Origin: an uncultured Clostridia bacterium
Lineage (GTDB): Bacteria > Bacillota > Clostridia > TANB77 > CAG-508
Length of the DNA: 64,000 nt
Reading direction: 5' to 3'
Assembly: GCA_934141605.1 (NCBI GenBank)
Contig: CAKPCL010000006.1
Coordinates: 13,937 to 77,936 of the forward strand
The position numbers were made by a program, and so were the translations under genes. Every line of letters begins with the position of its first letter. Position 1 is the first letter of the stretch. This document shows positions 16,550 through 25,132 of this stretch, one piece after another. The notes under the pieces were generated by a model, which ran no database searches, had not been told where the DNA came from, and saw only the letters and a program-made list of their open reading frames with translations.

Positions 16550-18859
16550 ATGCAAAATATATTAGATGGACTAAATAATAAACAATATGAAGCAGTTATA
16601 AATACAGAAGGCCCATGTTTAGTAATAGCAGGAGCTGGAAGCGGAAAAACAAAAGTACTAACACACAAAATAGCGTATTTAATAGGAGAGAAGGGAGTAT
16701 TACCTTGGAATATATTAGCAATAACATTTACCAATAAAGCGGCAAATGAAATGAAGGAGAGAATAGCAAATTTAGTAGGTGATGTTGCAAAAGACATATG
16801 GATGGGAACATTTCACTCTATTTGTGTAAGAATTTTAAGAAGATTTATAGATAGAATAGGATTTGATTCATCATTTATAATATTTGATACATCAGACCAA
16901 AGAACATTAGTAAAAGCCTGCATAAAAAGTATAGGATTAGATGATAAAATGTTTACAGATAGAAGTGTTTTATCAGAAATCAGTAATGCTAAAAATGAAA
17001 TGCTAGAACCTGAACAATATGCTGTTAAAGCAAATGGCGATTTTAGAAAAGAAAAGATAGCATTAGTTTATGAATTATACCAAAAAAGGCTAAAAGAAAA
17101 CAATGCAATAGATTTTGATGATATTATAAACTATACAATAAAAATATTAATGGATAATGCAGACATATTAGAATATTATTCTGAAAAATTTAAATATGTA
17201 CTAGTAGATGAGTATCAAGATACAAACAAGGCACAATTTACTTTAGTAACATTATTGGCTTCAAAAAATGGAAATATAACAGTTGTAGGTGACAATGACC
17301 AAGGAATATACAGCTTTAGAGGGGCCGATATATCAAATATATTAAATTTTGAAAGAGATTTTCCAGGTACTAAAATAATTAAATTAGAGCAAAATTATAG
17401 ATGCACAGGAAACATTTTAAAAGCAGCAAATGCTGTAATAAAAAACAATGAAGTTACATATAAAAAAGAATTGTGGACAGAAAATGATATTGGAAATTTG
17501 CCAAGAGTATATTCAGCAAACAATGAGTATGATGAAGGAACATATATAGCAGAACAAATTGAACATTTAAGAAGAGAAGAATATTATAAATATTCAGATT
17601 TTGCAGTTCTATATAGAATGAATACACAGTCAAGAGCAATAGAAGATATACTAAGAAGAGAAAATATACCATATAAAATTGTAGGTGGACTTAAATTCTA
17701 CGAAAGAAAGGAAATAAAAGACATTATTTCATACTTAAGATTAATACAAAACTTATCAGACAATTTAAGTCTAAAAAGAATAATAAATGAACCTAAGAGA
17801 GGAATTGGAAAGACAAGTCTAGATAAAATAGAAGAAATTTCAAATAATACTGGAGTTTCTATGTATGAAATAATAGAACATGCAGACCAATATGGATTAA
17901 ATAGAGTATTCTTAAACTCAAGAGAATTTATAAATTGTATAGAAGAACTAAGAGCTAAAAAAGATGAAATTAAAATATCAGAATTAATAAAAGAAACACT
18001 TAAGAAGTCTGGTTATACTCAAGCTTTAGAAAATGAAAATACAATAGAGGCAGAAAATAGAATAGAAAACTTAGATGAATTTTTAACTGTTGCAATAGAA
18101 TTTGAAGAAGAATCAGCAGACAACAAATTAAGTGATTTCTTAGAAGGTATAACACTTTCAAGTGACATAGATGATATGGAAGAAACAGATGATAGTGTAA
18201 CATTAATGACATTACATAGTGCAAAAGGCTTGGAATTCCCAGTAGTATTTTTGGTAGGAATGGAAGAAGGAATTTTCCCAGGTTATAAATCAATTTCTGA
18301 ACCAAAAGAATTAGAAGAAGAAAGAAGATTATGTTATGTTGGAATAACTAGGGCAAAGGAAAACTTATTCTTAACATGTAGCAAACAAAGAACAATATTT
18401 GGTTCAACAAGTTGCAATCCAATATCTAGATTTCTAAAAGAAATACCAAGTGAATTACTAGACGGATATGATGAAGCACTTGGAGAAAAACAAGAGACAA
18501 ATGTATTTGGAGACTCAAAATATAATTGGACTTATGGAAGCAGAGATAATGGCAATATTAAAACATATAAAATTGATAAAACAGAGACAGCAACTACTGC
18601 CAATAATAGTACAAATAACGGATTTATGTTTAGAACTGCCGAAAACTTCTTAAATTCTTTAAATAAAAAATCTTCAAATAATACTCAAGATTTATCTAAA
18701 TATAAAGCAGGAGTTAGAATATATCACAAAAAATTTGGGGAAGGTACAATTAGTAATGCTGAACCAGAAGGTGATGATTTAAAATTAGATATAAATTTTG
18801 ACAAAGTTGGTCATAAAAGATTAATGGCAAAATTTGCTAATTTAGAAGTAATTGAATAA
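16550..18859 (+). CDS. pcrA: UvrD/PcrA-type superfamily 1 DNA helicase
   Basis: This is a 769-residue 3'-5' helicase for DNA repair and for clearing replication and transcription blocks. Motif I is AGAGSGKT, motif Ia is ITFTNKAANEMKERI, motif II is LVDEYQDTN, motif III is VVGDNDQGIYSFRGA, motif IV is LEQNYRC, motif V is TLHSAKGLEFPVVFL and motif VI is RRLCYVGITRAKE. A Tudor-like C-terminal domain (VYHKKFGEGTI-type, residues about 720-769) fits PcrA. The ATG at 16550 follows AAAGGAG; the longer frame from TTG 16526 would start within the repeat. Confidence 0.93.
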   Translation: MQNILDGLNNKQYEAVINTEGPCLVIAGAGSGKTKVLTHKIAYLIGEKGVLPWNILAITFTNKAANEMKERIANLVGDVAKDIWMGTFHSICVRILRRFIDRIGFDSSFIIFDTSDQRTLVKACIKSIGLDDKMFTDRSVLSEISNAKNEMLEPEQYAVKANGDFRKEKIALVYELYQKRLKENNAIDFDDIINYTIKILMDNADILEYYSEKFKYVLVDEYQDTNKAQFTLVTLLASKNGNITVVGDNDQGIYSFRGADISNILNFERDFPGTKIIKLEQNYRCTGNILKAANAVIKNNEVTYKKELWTENDIGNLPRVYSANNEYDEGTYIAEQIEHLRREEYYKYSDFAVLYRMNTQSRAIEDILRRENIPYKIVGGLKFYERKEIKDIISYLRLIQNLSDNLSLKRIINEPKRGIGKTSLDKIEEISNNTGVSMYEIIEHADQYGLNRVFLNSREFINCIEELRAKKDEIKISELIKETLKKSGYTQALENENTIEAENRIENLDEFLTVAIEFEEESADNKLSDFLEGITLSSDIDDMEETDDSVTLMTLHSAKGLEFPVVFLVGMEEGIFPGYKSISEPKELEEERRLCYVGITRAKENLFLTCSKQRTIFGSTSCNPISRFLKEIPSELLDGYDEALGEKQETNVFGDSKYNWTYGSRDNGNIKTYKIDKTETATTANNSTNNGFMFRTAENFLNSLNKKSSNNTQDLSKYKAGVRIYHKKFGEGTISNAEPEGDDLKLDINFDKVGHKRLMAKFANLEVIE

Positions 18860-18940
18860 AAAATTTAAAACTGCCAATTATAATTAAAGAATAGCGTAAA
18901 GATTTGAAATGCAACATACGAAAAGAAAGGAAGGATAAAA

Positions 18941-19129
18941 ATGGCAGATTTAAATCAGTTAGAATTACAACATTTAAGACATCTAATAGGAGCACATGAA
19001 ACAGCATACCAAAAATTAAACACATATTCATCACAAGCAGTAGATCCACAAATAAAACAAATATTTACAAAAGCAGCACAAGACAGTTTAAATACAAAAC
19101 AAAAATTAATGACATTTTTAAATAATTAG
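18941..19129 (+). CDS. Small CotF-like spore coat protein
   Basis: This 62-residue helical protein (LNQLELQHLRHLIGAHETAYQKL, then QIKQIFTKAAQDSLNTKQKL) has the pattern of the short partner found before CotF-type coat genes in clostridia: a two-helix, ferritin-like half domain. GGAAGG precedes the ATG. The next coat gene starts nine bases after the stop. A CATACGAAA sequence near 18917 is loosely like the -10 of late sporulation promoters, too weak to call. Confidence 0.65.
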   Translation: MADLNQLELQHLRHLIGAHETAYQKLNTYSSQAVDPQIKQIFTKAAQDSLNTKQKLMTFLNN

Positions 19130-19141
19130 GAGGTAAAAGTG

Positions 19142-19387
19142 ATGGATGAAAAGACAATGGTAAATGATATTTTATCTGGTGTTAAGTCAGATTTAACAGC
19201 TTATCAAACAGCTATTACAGAATCTGAAAACATGAATTTAAGACAAACTTTTCAACAAATCAGAAATAGTGATGAAAGCTTTCAATATGAACTTTTTAAA
19301 ATTGCTCAAACAAAGGGATATTATAAACCAGCTCAAAAAGCTACAACTACTGAAGTTGAAACAGTAAAAACTGAATTACAACAATAA
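19142..19387 (+). CDS. CotF family spore coat protein
   Basis: The protein has about 81 residues. The order MVNDILSGVKSDLTAYQTAITES, RQTFQQIRNSDESFQYELFKIAQTKGYYKPA is the classic CotF-like signature of clostridial coat proteins. It should be made in the mother cell and built into the spore coat. The two first codons are GTG-ATG; the ATG at 19142 after AGGAGG is preferred. With the preceding gene it forms a two-gene unit ended by the hairpin at 19399. Confidence 0.82.
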   Translation: MDEKTMVNDILSGVKSDLTAYQTAITESENMNLRQTFQQIRNSDESFQYELFKIAQTKGYYKPAQKATTTEVETVKTELQQ

Positions 19388-19398
19388 AAATTTTTATT

Positions 19399-19440
19399 AA
19401 ATGTTGATATATTAATATTCATATATCAACATTTTAATTT
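19399..19440 (+). terminator. Terminator after the coat genes, arm sequence shared with the 21387 element
   Basis: A perfect 14-bp stem (AAATGTTGATATAT / ATATATCAACATTT), loop TAATATTC, then a T-rich run. The same arm sequence reappears at 21335, 21387 and, inverted, at 21454. Confidence 0.75.
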
Positions 19441-19508
19441 TTTTTTAATTATTTTTATAGAGTTGTAACATCAATTGCAACAAACTTTTAAAAAATATAT
19501 GTAATCTC

Positions 19509-19537
19509 TTGCAAATTTTCTAAAAAAAGTATAAAAT
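19509..19537 (+). promoter_or_regulatory. SigA-like promoter of the M23 peptidase gene
   Basis: TTGCAA (19509-19514), a 17-nt spacer and TAAAAT (19532-19537), 30 bases before the start codon. Confidence 0.55.
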
Positions 19538-19567
19538 TATAATATAATTTTATAAGGAGAATTTGTA

Positions 19568-20560
19568 ATGTTTAAAAAAGTATTAATACATACAAAAAGA
19601 ACAATAAAATTAGTAATTTTAATATCAATAGCACTTCTAATTATATTAGGAATTGTAGCATCTTTTTATAAAATAAGTTATAGCGTAAACATAAACGGCG
19701 AAATGGTAGGATATACAGATAACAAAAGCAAATTACAAGCAAAAATAAATGAATATATGGAAAATGGCGAAAATGAAAATGCAGCTTTTGTCCAAGTTGA
19801 AAGCTTACCAGAATATAAAATGTGTTTATTAAAAAGAAATGTAGAAGCTGATGATGATAAAATTTTTGATTTAATAAAAGCCGATGGATTAACATATTAT
19901 AGATATTATGCAATTTTGGAAAATCAAGAAGAAAAGATTTATGTATCAAATTTTTCAAGTGCAGAAAATATAGTTAATCAATTGAAAGAAAAAAACAGTT
20001 CAAATATAGAAAATATAACAATTTCAGAAAAATATGAAACAGAATTAAAAGACATGACAACAGTTGAAGAAGCAGTTTCTAAATTATATGTTGAACCAAA
20101 AAGAGTTGTAGTAGCCACTAGAAAAACTTCTACAGGAAGTGTAAATACAGCTACAAATATTTCAGGAACTAAAGTTAATTTAGGAATTTCGTTAATAAAA
20201 CCAGTATCTGGTGTTATTTCTTCTAGATTTGGAGCTAGAAGTACTATAAGAAGTTCAGCACATACTGGATTAGATATAGCAACTTCAACAGGAACACCAA
20301 TTAAAGCTGCTGCTGCGGGAACTGTTACTTTTTCAGGCTGGCAAGGTTCTTATGGATATTTAATGGTAATAACACATAGTAATGGAACACAAACATATTA
20401 TGGACATTGTAGTAAATTATATTATAAAGCTGGACAAACTGTATCTCAAGGACAAACTATTGCTGCAGTAGGCTCAACAGGAAATTCAACAGGTCCACAC
20501 TTACATTTTGAAATAAGAGTTAATGGGGTTGCATATAATCCACAAAACTATTTATATTAA
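19568..20560 (+). CDS. M23 family metallopeptidase (LytM-type), membrane-anchored
   Basis: This is a 330-residue peptidoglycan endopeptidase. One N-terminal helix (TIKLVILISIALLIILGIV) anchors it outside the cell. A region of about 160 residues without a recognised domain follows, then the LytM domain. Zinc ligands are H and D in SAHTGLDIATSTGTP and H in GPHLHFEIRVNG; the other catalytic histidine is in YYGHCSKLY. All key residues are present, so it should be active. Related proteins with this layout act in sporulation (SpoIIQ-like) or growth; the sequence does not decide between them. Confidence 0.88.
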   Translation: MFKKVLIHTKRTIKLVILISIALLIILGIVASFYKISYSVNINGEMVGYTDNKSKLQAKINEYMENGENENAAFVQVESLPEYKMCLLKRNVEADDDKIFDLIKADGLTYYRYYAILENQEEKIYVSNFSSAENIVNQLKEKNSSNIENITISEKYETELKDMTTVEEAVSKLYVEPKRVVVATRKTSTGSVNTATNISGTKVNLGISLIKPVSGVISSRFGARSTIRSSAHTGLDIATSTGTPIKAAAAGTVTFSGWQGSYGYLMVITHSNGTQTYYGHCSKLYYKAGQTVSQGQTIAAVGSTGNSTGPHLHFEIRVNGVAYNPQNYLY

Positions 20561-20567
20561 ATAAAAT

Positions 20568-20604
20568 AATCCACAATTAATATATAAATTGTGGATTGTT
20601 TTGT
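20568..20604. terminator. Terminator between M23 and mecA-like genes
   Basis: A perfect 11-bp stem (AATCCACAATT / AATTGTGGATT) with an 8-nt loop, then a T-rich stretch. It serves the convergent pair. Confidence 0.8.
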
Positions 20605-20606
20605 TA

Positions 20607-21248
20607 TTATTTTACTTTATATGTAAAATACTTTATTCCTGTATTTATAGCATTATTTTTTATAACTACTTTTCCATGTTCCATTAATTTAAATTTAAAA
20701 TTTCTATTATATTTCAATAAGCTAGAAAATTCTGAAATTGATGAATAAAATGAATTTAACGAAGCATGAGAAAGATTGATACCATTAATTATGAGGTAGT
20801 ATGAATTATTATAATTGTATAAAACACAACTTTTAAAAAGTCCCTTTAAATTAATAGTATGATTTTTATTAATAAAGTCACAGAAATTACAAAAGTCTTC
20901 AAATTCATTAAATTGAGAAATAATGGAACTATTATTAAGTGTTTGAGTTTTTCGCTTTACTATTAAATGTCTTTTGGTAGTATTTGTGCTATTAATATTG
21001 TCTTCTATGTATTTGGTTATTGTGAATACACACATATCTTCACCTTGCATGTATGTTTCTATTAATAATTTATGACCATTGGTATTAAAATCTACTTCTT
21101 TTTCTGCTTTATTTAAAATTTCTAAAAACAGACTGCTTGACTCTGAATTGTTTAGTATGAGTTTTTGTAAGTTTATTGTTTTGTCTTTAAAGTCTTCTTT
21201 TCTTAATATTATTCTAATTTTGTTTTCGGTTAATTTTTCTATTTTCAT
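20607..21248 (-). CDS. MecA-like adaptor protein
   Basis: This 213-residue protein begins MKIEKLTENKIRIILRKEDFKDKTINLQKL, the pattern of the MecA N-terminal domain that binds target proteins. The C-terminal half (FCNFCDFINKNHTI...SHASLNSFYSSISEFS) has the layout of the ClpC-binding domain. MecA delivers proteins to the ClpCP protease and in Bacillus controls competence. The overall identity is low, so its partner and target are inferred. GGAGG lies upstream of the ATG on the minus strand. Confidence 0.72.
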   Translation of the reverse strand: MKIEKLTENKIRIILRKEDFKDKTINLQKLILNNSESSSLFLEILNKAEKEVDFNTNGHKLLIETYMQGEDMCVFTITKYIEDNINSTNTTKRHLIVKRKTQTLNNSSIISQFNEFEDFCNFCDFINKNHTINLKGLFKSCVLYNYNNSYYLIINGINLSHASLNSFYSSISEFSSLLKYNRNFKFKLMEHGKVVIKNNAINTGIKYFTYKVK

Positions 21249-21386
21249 TTAGATACCTCCAATGCTATTAATTATATTATACTACTATTGGTATTATATG
21301 AAAAGGAACAATTTTTGGTAATTATCATATTGGTTTATAAATGTTGATATGTATTGTATCATAGTTTAGTAAAAATTAGTTGTTAT

Positions 21387-21476
21387 AAATGTTGATATAT
21401 TAATATTTTAAACAAAAAACATATCTGGGGTCTGCCATTGGGTCTTTTGTTACAAAATATTAATATATCAACATTT
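21387..21476. repeat. Long-stem element with conserved core, copy 1
   Basis: Perfect 23-bp arms (21387-21409 and 21454-21476) enclose a second stem (AACAAAA 21411-21417 with TTTTGTT 21445-21451). The loop contains GGTCTGCC and TGGGTC. The 30-nt core shares about 24 positions with the element at 42373, while the stems differ but still pair. It could be a structured RNA or a small mobile hairpin. I do not recognise it. Confidence 0.7.
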
Positions 21477-21529
21477 TAAATTTTTAATATTAAACAGAAA
21501 CTGAATATACATAAATTTACTGAAATTAC

Positions 21530-21558
21530 TTGAAAAAAAAGCAAAACCAATATATAAT
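21530..21558 (+). promoter_or_regulatory. SigA promoter of the DUF4321-radC-mreBCD group
   Basis: TTGAAA (21530-21535), a 17-nt spacer and TATAAT (21553-21558), 60 bases before the DUF4321 gene. Confidence 0.75.
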
Positions 21559-21617
21559 ATCAATATATTAGAAAAAGGTAAATCCGTAAGGACAAAAGAA
21601 AAAATGGAGGTATAAAA

Positions 21618-21875
21618 ATGGCTACAAGAGAAAAAAATATATGGATACTAATAGTATTTTTATTAGCAGGATTAGTAATAGGGGGATTACTTGGAAAATT
21701 AGCAGCAGGAGTACCATGGCTATGGTGGATATCATATGAGCAAGAATTTGGATTACAAAATCCAATAGTATTAGACTTAAGTGTTATAAAATTAACATTT
21801 GGACTAATGTTTAAAATAAATGTTGCAAGCATTATAGGTATGATATTATCAATATTTATATACAAAAAAATATAG
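21618..21875 (+). CDS. DUF4321 family small membrane protein
   Basis: This is an 85-residue protein with two hydrophobic helices (ILIVFLLAGLVIGGLLGKLA and INVASIIGMILSIFIY) around the short motif VPWLWWISYEQEFG. It matches DUF4321, which in clostridia commonly sits just before radC-mreB. The function is unknown; the context suggests a role near the cell-elongation machinery. It is probably the first gene of the mre transcript. Confidence 0.8.
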   Translation: MATREKNIWILIVFLLAGLVIGGLLGKLAAGVPWLWWISYEQEFGLQNPIVLDLSVIKLTFGLMFKINVASIIGMILSIFIYKKI

Positions 21876-21908
21876 TAAAGTGGGACAAATATAAATAGAC
21901 TGAAAGGA

Positions 21909-22665
21909 ATGTTTAATTTGTCATTAAAAATAAAAGAACTACCAGAAACAGAAAGACCATATGAAAAATTAGAATTATATGGAGAAAAAAACTTATCAAA
22001 TGCAGAATTATTAGCAATAATAATAAAATCAGGAACTAAAGATGAAACCTCAGTACAAATAGCTCAAAAAATATTAAGTTTAAATTATGACCCACAAATG
22101 GGTGATTTAAATTTTCTAAAAAATATGAGTATGCAAGAACTTATGCAAATCAATGGCATAGGAAGAGTAAAAGCAATACAAATAAAAGCTGTTTGTGAAC
22201 TTGCAATAAGAATGTCAAAACCATCAAACTATAAAAAAATGAGAATAACAAGTACTGAACATATGGCTAAATTAGTAATGGAAGAATTGAGGTTTGAAAA
22301 AAAGGAATATGTAAAATTATTTTTACTTAATACTAAAAATGAAATATTAAAAAAAGTTGATGTAGCAACTCGGAGGAACTAACTTCGCAACTATCAGTAT
22401 AAAAGAAATTGTAGTAGAAGCATTAAAAATAAAAGCACCAAAAATGATATTAATACATAATCACCCAACAGGTGACCCAACTCCAAGTAAAACAGATATA
22501 AAAATTACAGATAAATTATACAATGCTGCGGCAATGTTTGACATTGAATTATTAGACCATATAGTAATAGGTAATGGAAGTTTTAAAAGTGTTTTTGCAG
22601 AAACGAAAAAAATTGTAGATAAATTAAAAGAAAACAAAATGAAGGGAAAGGAAGAAAAAGTATGA
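21909..22665 (+). CDS. radC: RadC/YsxA (JAB-domain) protein, split by a +1 frameshift at CGG
   Basis: The two frames give a complete protein of about 251 residues. It has an N-terminal HhH region (LSNAELLAIIIKSGTKDETS...INGIGRVKAIQIKAV) and a C-terminal JAB/MPN metalloprotease-like domain with HNHPTGDPTPSKTD. The first frame ends at CGG AGG AAC TAA (CGG at 22371-22373). Skipping the C gives VDVAT-GGTNFATISIKEIVVEAL, the expected RadC sequence, and the frame then runs to 22665. The zinc ligands (HNH, then D) lie after the break, so the zero-frame product would be inactive. A TTG at 21918 has better spacing to AAAGG than the ATG at 21909. Its end overlaps mreB by four bases. Confidence 0.85.
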
Positions 22666-23693
22666 AATTTTTTACATTTGGTTCAAAAGATATAGGAATT
22701 GATTTAGGAACTGCTAATATTTTAGTAACATTAAAAGGAAAAGGAATAATCTTAAAAGAGCCTTCAGTAGTAGCAATTAATAAGAAAACAGGAAATATAA
22801 TGGCAACTGGTAATGATGCAAAAGAAATGCTTGGAAGAACACCAGAACAAATAAAAGCAGTTAGACCTTTAAAAGACGGTGTAATCGCAGACTTTACAGC
22901 AACTCAGTTAATGCTTAAAAATATTATAGAAAAAGTAGAAAAAAGATATAGTATAGGAAGACCAAGAGTTGTTGTAGGCGTACCATCAGGTATTACAGAA
23001 GTTGAAGAAAGAGCTGTTGAAGAATCTGTACTTCAAGCAGGAGCCAGAGAAGTATATTTAATAGAAGAACCTATGGCAGCTGCAATCGGAGCTTCACTAG
23101 ATGTTGCAGAACCAAGTGGAAGTATTATTGTTGATATTGGTGGAGGAACAACAGAAGTTGCTGTAATTTCATTAGGTGGAATTGTAGTTAGTCATTCTTT
23201 AAGAATTGCTGGAGATGAACTTGATGAAGACATAGTAAATTATGTTAAAAGAGAAATGAATTTATCAATAGGAGAAACAACAGCTGAACAAATAAAAATT
23301 CAAATAGGTTGTGCAATGCCACTTATGACTGAAATGTCAATGGAAATAAGAGGAAGAGACTTGACAGATGGACTGCCAAGAAACGAAAAAATAACATCAA
23401 CACAAGTTGGAGAAGCAATGAGAGAATCAGTTTATAAAATTGTTGATATTGTAAAAAGTACACTTGAAAAAACACCACCAGAACTTGCTTCAGATATCAT
23501 GGAAAAAGGAATTGTACTTGCTGGTGGAGGAGCATTGATAAAAAACTTGGACAAATTGTTAAGTATAGAAACAGGTATGCCTGTATATGTTGCAGAAGAA
23601 CCATTAAACTGTGTTGTTAGAGGAACAGGTAAAACTCTAGATGATTTGGAAAGACTAAAAACAGTACTTATAAATTCTAGAAAAAGAAGATAA
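22662..23693 (+). CDS. mreB: Rod shape-determining protein MreB
   Basis: This 343-residue bacterial actin forms membrane filaments that guide lateral wall synthesis. Phosphate loops are DIGIDLGTANILV near the N-terminus and IIVDIGGGTTEVAVIS; the adenosine motif is IVLAGGGALIKNLD. The ATG overlaps the radC stop (ATGA), so it is translationally coupled to radC. Length and motifs are typical. Confidence 0.96.
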   Translation: MKFFTFGSKDIGIDLGTANILVTLKGKGIILKEPSVVAINKKTGNIMATGNDAKEMLGRTPEQIKAVRPLKDGVIADFTATQLMLKNIIEKVEKRYSIGRPRVVVGVPSGITEVEERAVEESVLQAGAREVYLIEEPMAAAIGASLDVAEPSGSIIVDIGGGTTEVAVISLGGIVVSHSLRIAGDELDEDIVNYVKREMNLSIGETTAEQIKIQIGCAMPLMTEMSMEIRGRDLTDGLPRNEKITSTQVGEAMRESVYKIVDIVKSTLEKTPPELASDIMEKGIVLAGGGALIKNLDKLLSIETGMPVYVAEEPLNCVVRGTGKTLDDLERLKTVLINSRKRR

Positions 23694-23722
23694 ATTTTGT
23701 AAAAATGTAGAAGGAGACATGT

Positions 23723-24538
23723 ATGTATAAAAATAAAAAAAATGGACTATTAGGAATAATTATTACAATAATTATTTTAGTGTTAATAGTTATATTTTCT
23801 AATAAAGAATCTAATACATCTTTTTTTGAAAATATTGCTAATAAATTAGTTATGCCAATGCAAAATGGATTAACATATTTAAAAAATAAAGTTAGTGGAA
23901 ATTCTACATTTTTTACAGATATAAATAATTTAAAAAATGAAAATAAAGAATTAAAAAGCGAAAATAGTAAATTAGAACAATCTTTAAGAGAACTAGAAAA
24001 TATTAGAACAGAAAATGAAACTTTAAAAGAATATTTAGGACTAACAGAAAAATATGGAGAATATAAGACAGTACCAGGTTATATCATTAACAAAGATATA
24101 AGCAACTATTCAAAAACAATAATTATAAATGTTGGAAAAAAAGATGGAATAGAAGAAAAAATGACTGTAATAGCTGATGAAGGACTAGTAGGACATGTTA
24201 TATCTGTTACAGATAGTACAGCAAAAGTAAGAACAATAATAGATACATCAAGTTCAATTAGTTGTTTAATGAGCACAAATAAAGACAGCATAGTTTGTAA
24301 AGGAACATTAGACAGTAATTCTGAATTAAAAGCAATGTATATACCTACTGACGCAAATTTAGTCCAAGGAGATAGTGTTGAAACATCAGGATTAGGCGGA
24401 ATTTATCCAAAAGGAATATATGTAGGAAGTATTAAAAAAATAGTTAATTCTAAAAATATAACTGATAGATATGCAGTAGTAGAAACAGCAGTAGATTTTA
24501 GCAAACTTAACACAGTATTAGTTATAAAAAGTCATTAA
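23723..24538 (+). CDS. mreC: Rod shape-determining protein MreC
   Basis: This is a 271-residue bitopic protein: short cytosolic start, one membrane helix (LLGIIITIIILVLIVIFS), a coiled coil (residues about 70-105, rich in KNENKELKSENSKLEQ) and the MreC beta-barrel domains (VPGYIINKD...VGKKDGIEEKMTVIADEGLVGHV). It links MreB with penicillin-binding proteins outside the membrane. It lies 29 bases after mreB. Confidence 0.94.
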   Translation: MYKNKKNGLLGIIITIIILVLIVIFSNKESNTSFFENIANKLVMPMQNGLTYLKNKVSGNSTFFTDINNLKNENKELKSENSKLEQSLRELENIRTENETLKEYLGLTEKYGEYKTVPGYIINKDISNYSKTIIINVGKKDGIEEKMTVIADEGLVGHVISVTDSTAKVRTIIDTSSSISCLMSTNKDSIVCKGTLDSNSELKAMYIPTDANLVQGDSVETSGLGGIYPKGIYVGSIKKIVNSKNITDRYAVVETAVDFSKLNTVLVIKSH

Positions 24539-24561
24539 TAAAATTTAGAGAGGTGGAATTA

Positions 24562-25095
24562 TTGAAAAAAATTCTTATAAACCTAATATTAATTGCAATT
24601 GGATTTATAATTTGCTTTTTACAATCTAATTTTTTCAGTTGGTTTTCAATTGCAGGAATTAAACCCAACCTTTTTGTTGTATATATACTGTTTATAGGAT
24701 TATTCGGAAACAAAGGCATGGGAATTATATATGGAACTGTAGTAGGAATATTTTTAGATTTAATTTTTAAAGAAAATGTAGGACAAAACATAATAGGACT
24801 AGTTGCGGTAGGAATAATAGCTACAATTTTTGATAAAAATTTTTCAAAAGATAGTAGAATAACTATAATGTTTATGGTATTTGGCACAACTGTAATTTTT
24901 GAAGTTATATCTTACTTTATAAACTATGTAATGTATTCTATAAATCTTGAAATATTAGAATTTATAAAAATATTAATAATAGAGACTATTTATAATATCT
25001 TAATTACAATAATTATATATCCATTAATTCAAAAGTTCGGATATTACATAGAAAATGAATATAAAGGAAATAGAATTTTAACGAGATATTTTTAA
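24562..25095 (+). CDS. mreD: Rod shape-determining membrane protein MreD
   Basis: This roughly 177-residue membrane protein has about five helices. It has the family signature GIKPNLFVVYILFIGLFGNKGMGIIYGTVVGIFLDLIF. It works with MreC in the elongation complex. I prefer TTG at 24562, well spaced from AGAGGTGG; a GTG at 24553 would overlap that site. It follows mreC by about 20 bases. Confidence 0.9.
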   Translation: MKKILINLILIAIGFIICFLQSNFFSWFSIAGIKPNLFVVYILFIGLFGNKGMGIIYGTVVGIFLDLIFKENVGQNIIGLVAVGIIATIFDKNFSKDSRITIMFMVFGTTVIFEVISYFINYVMYSINLEILEFIKILIIETIYNILITIIIYPLIQKFGYYIENEYKGNRILTRYF

Positions 25096-25132
25096 TTAAA
25101 AGAATTGAAATCTAAAGGAAGAAGGTGAAAGA

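Larger units (their letters stand above)
21249..21617. promoter_or_regulatory. Intergenic region with repeated arms and a structured element
   Basis: This 369-bp gene-free stretch between divergent genes holds a 16-bp direct repeat (TTATAAATGTTGATAT at 21335-21350 and 21383-21398), the long-stem element at 21387-21476, and the promoter of the DUF4321-radC-mre group at 21530-21558. Confidence 0.7.

Noticed and set aside
21335..21476. CRISPR array suggested by repeated ATGTTGATAT units
   Set aside because: Only two direct copies and one inverted copy, spacing not regular, no cas genes; better explained by hairpin arms.
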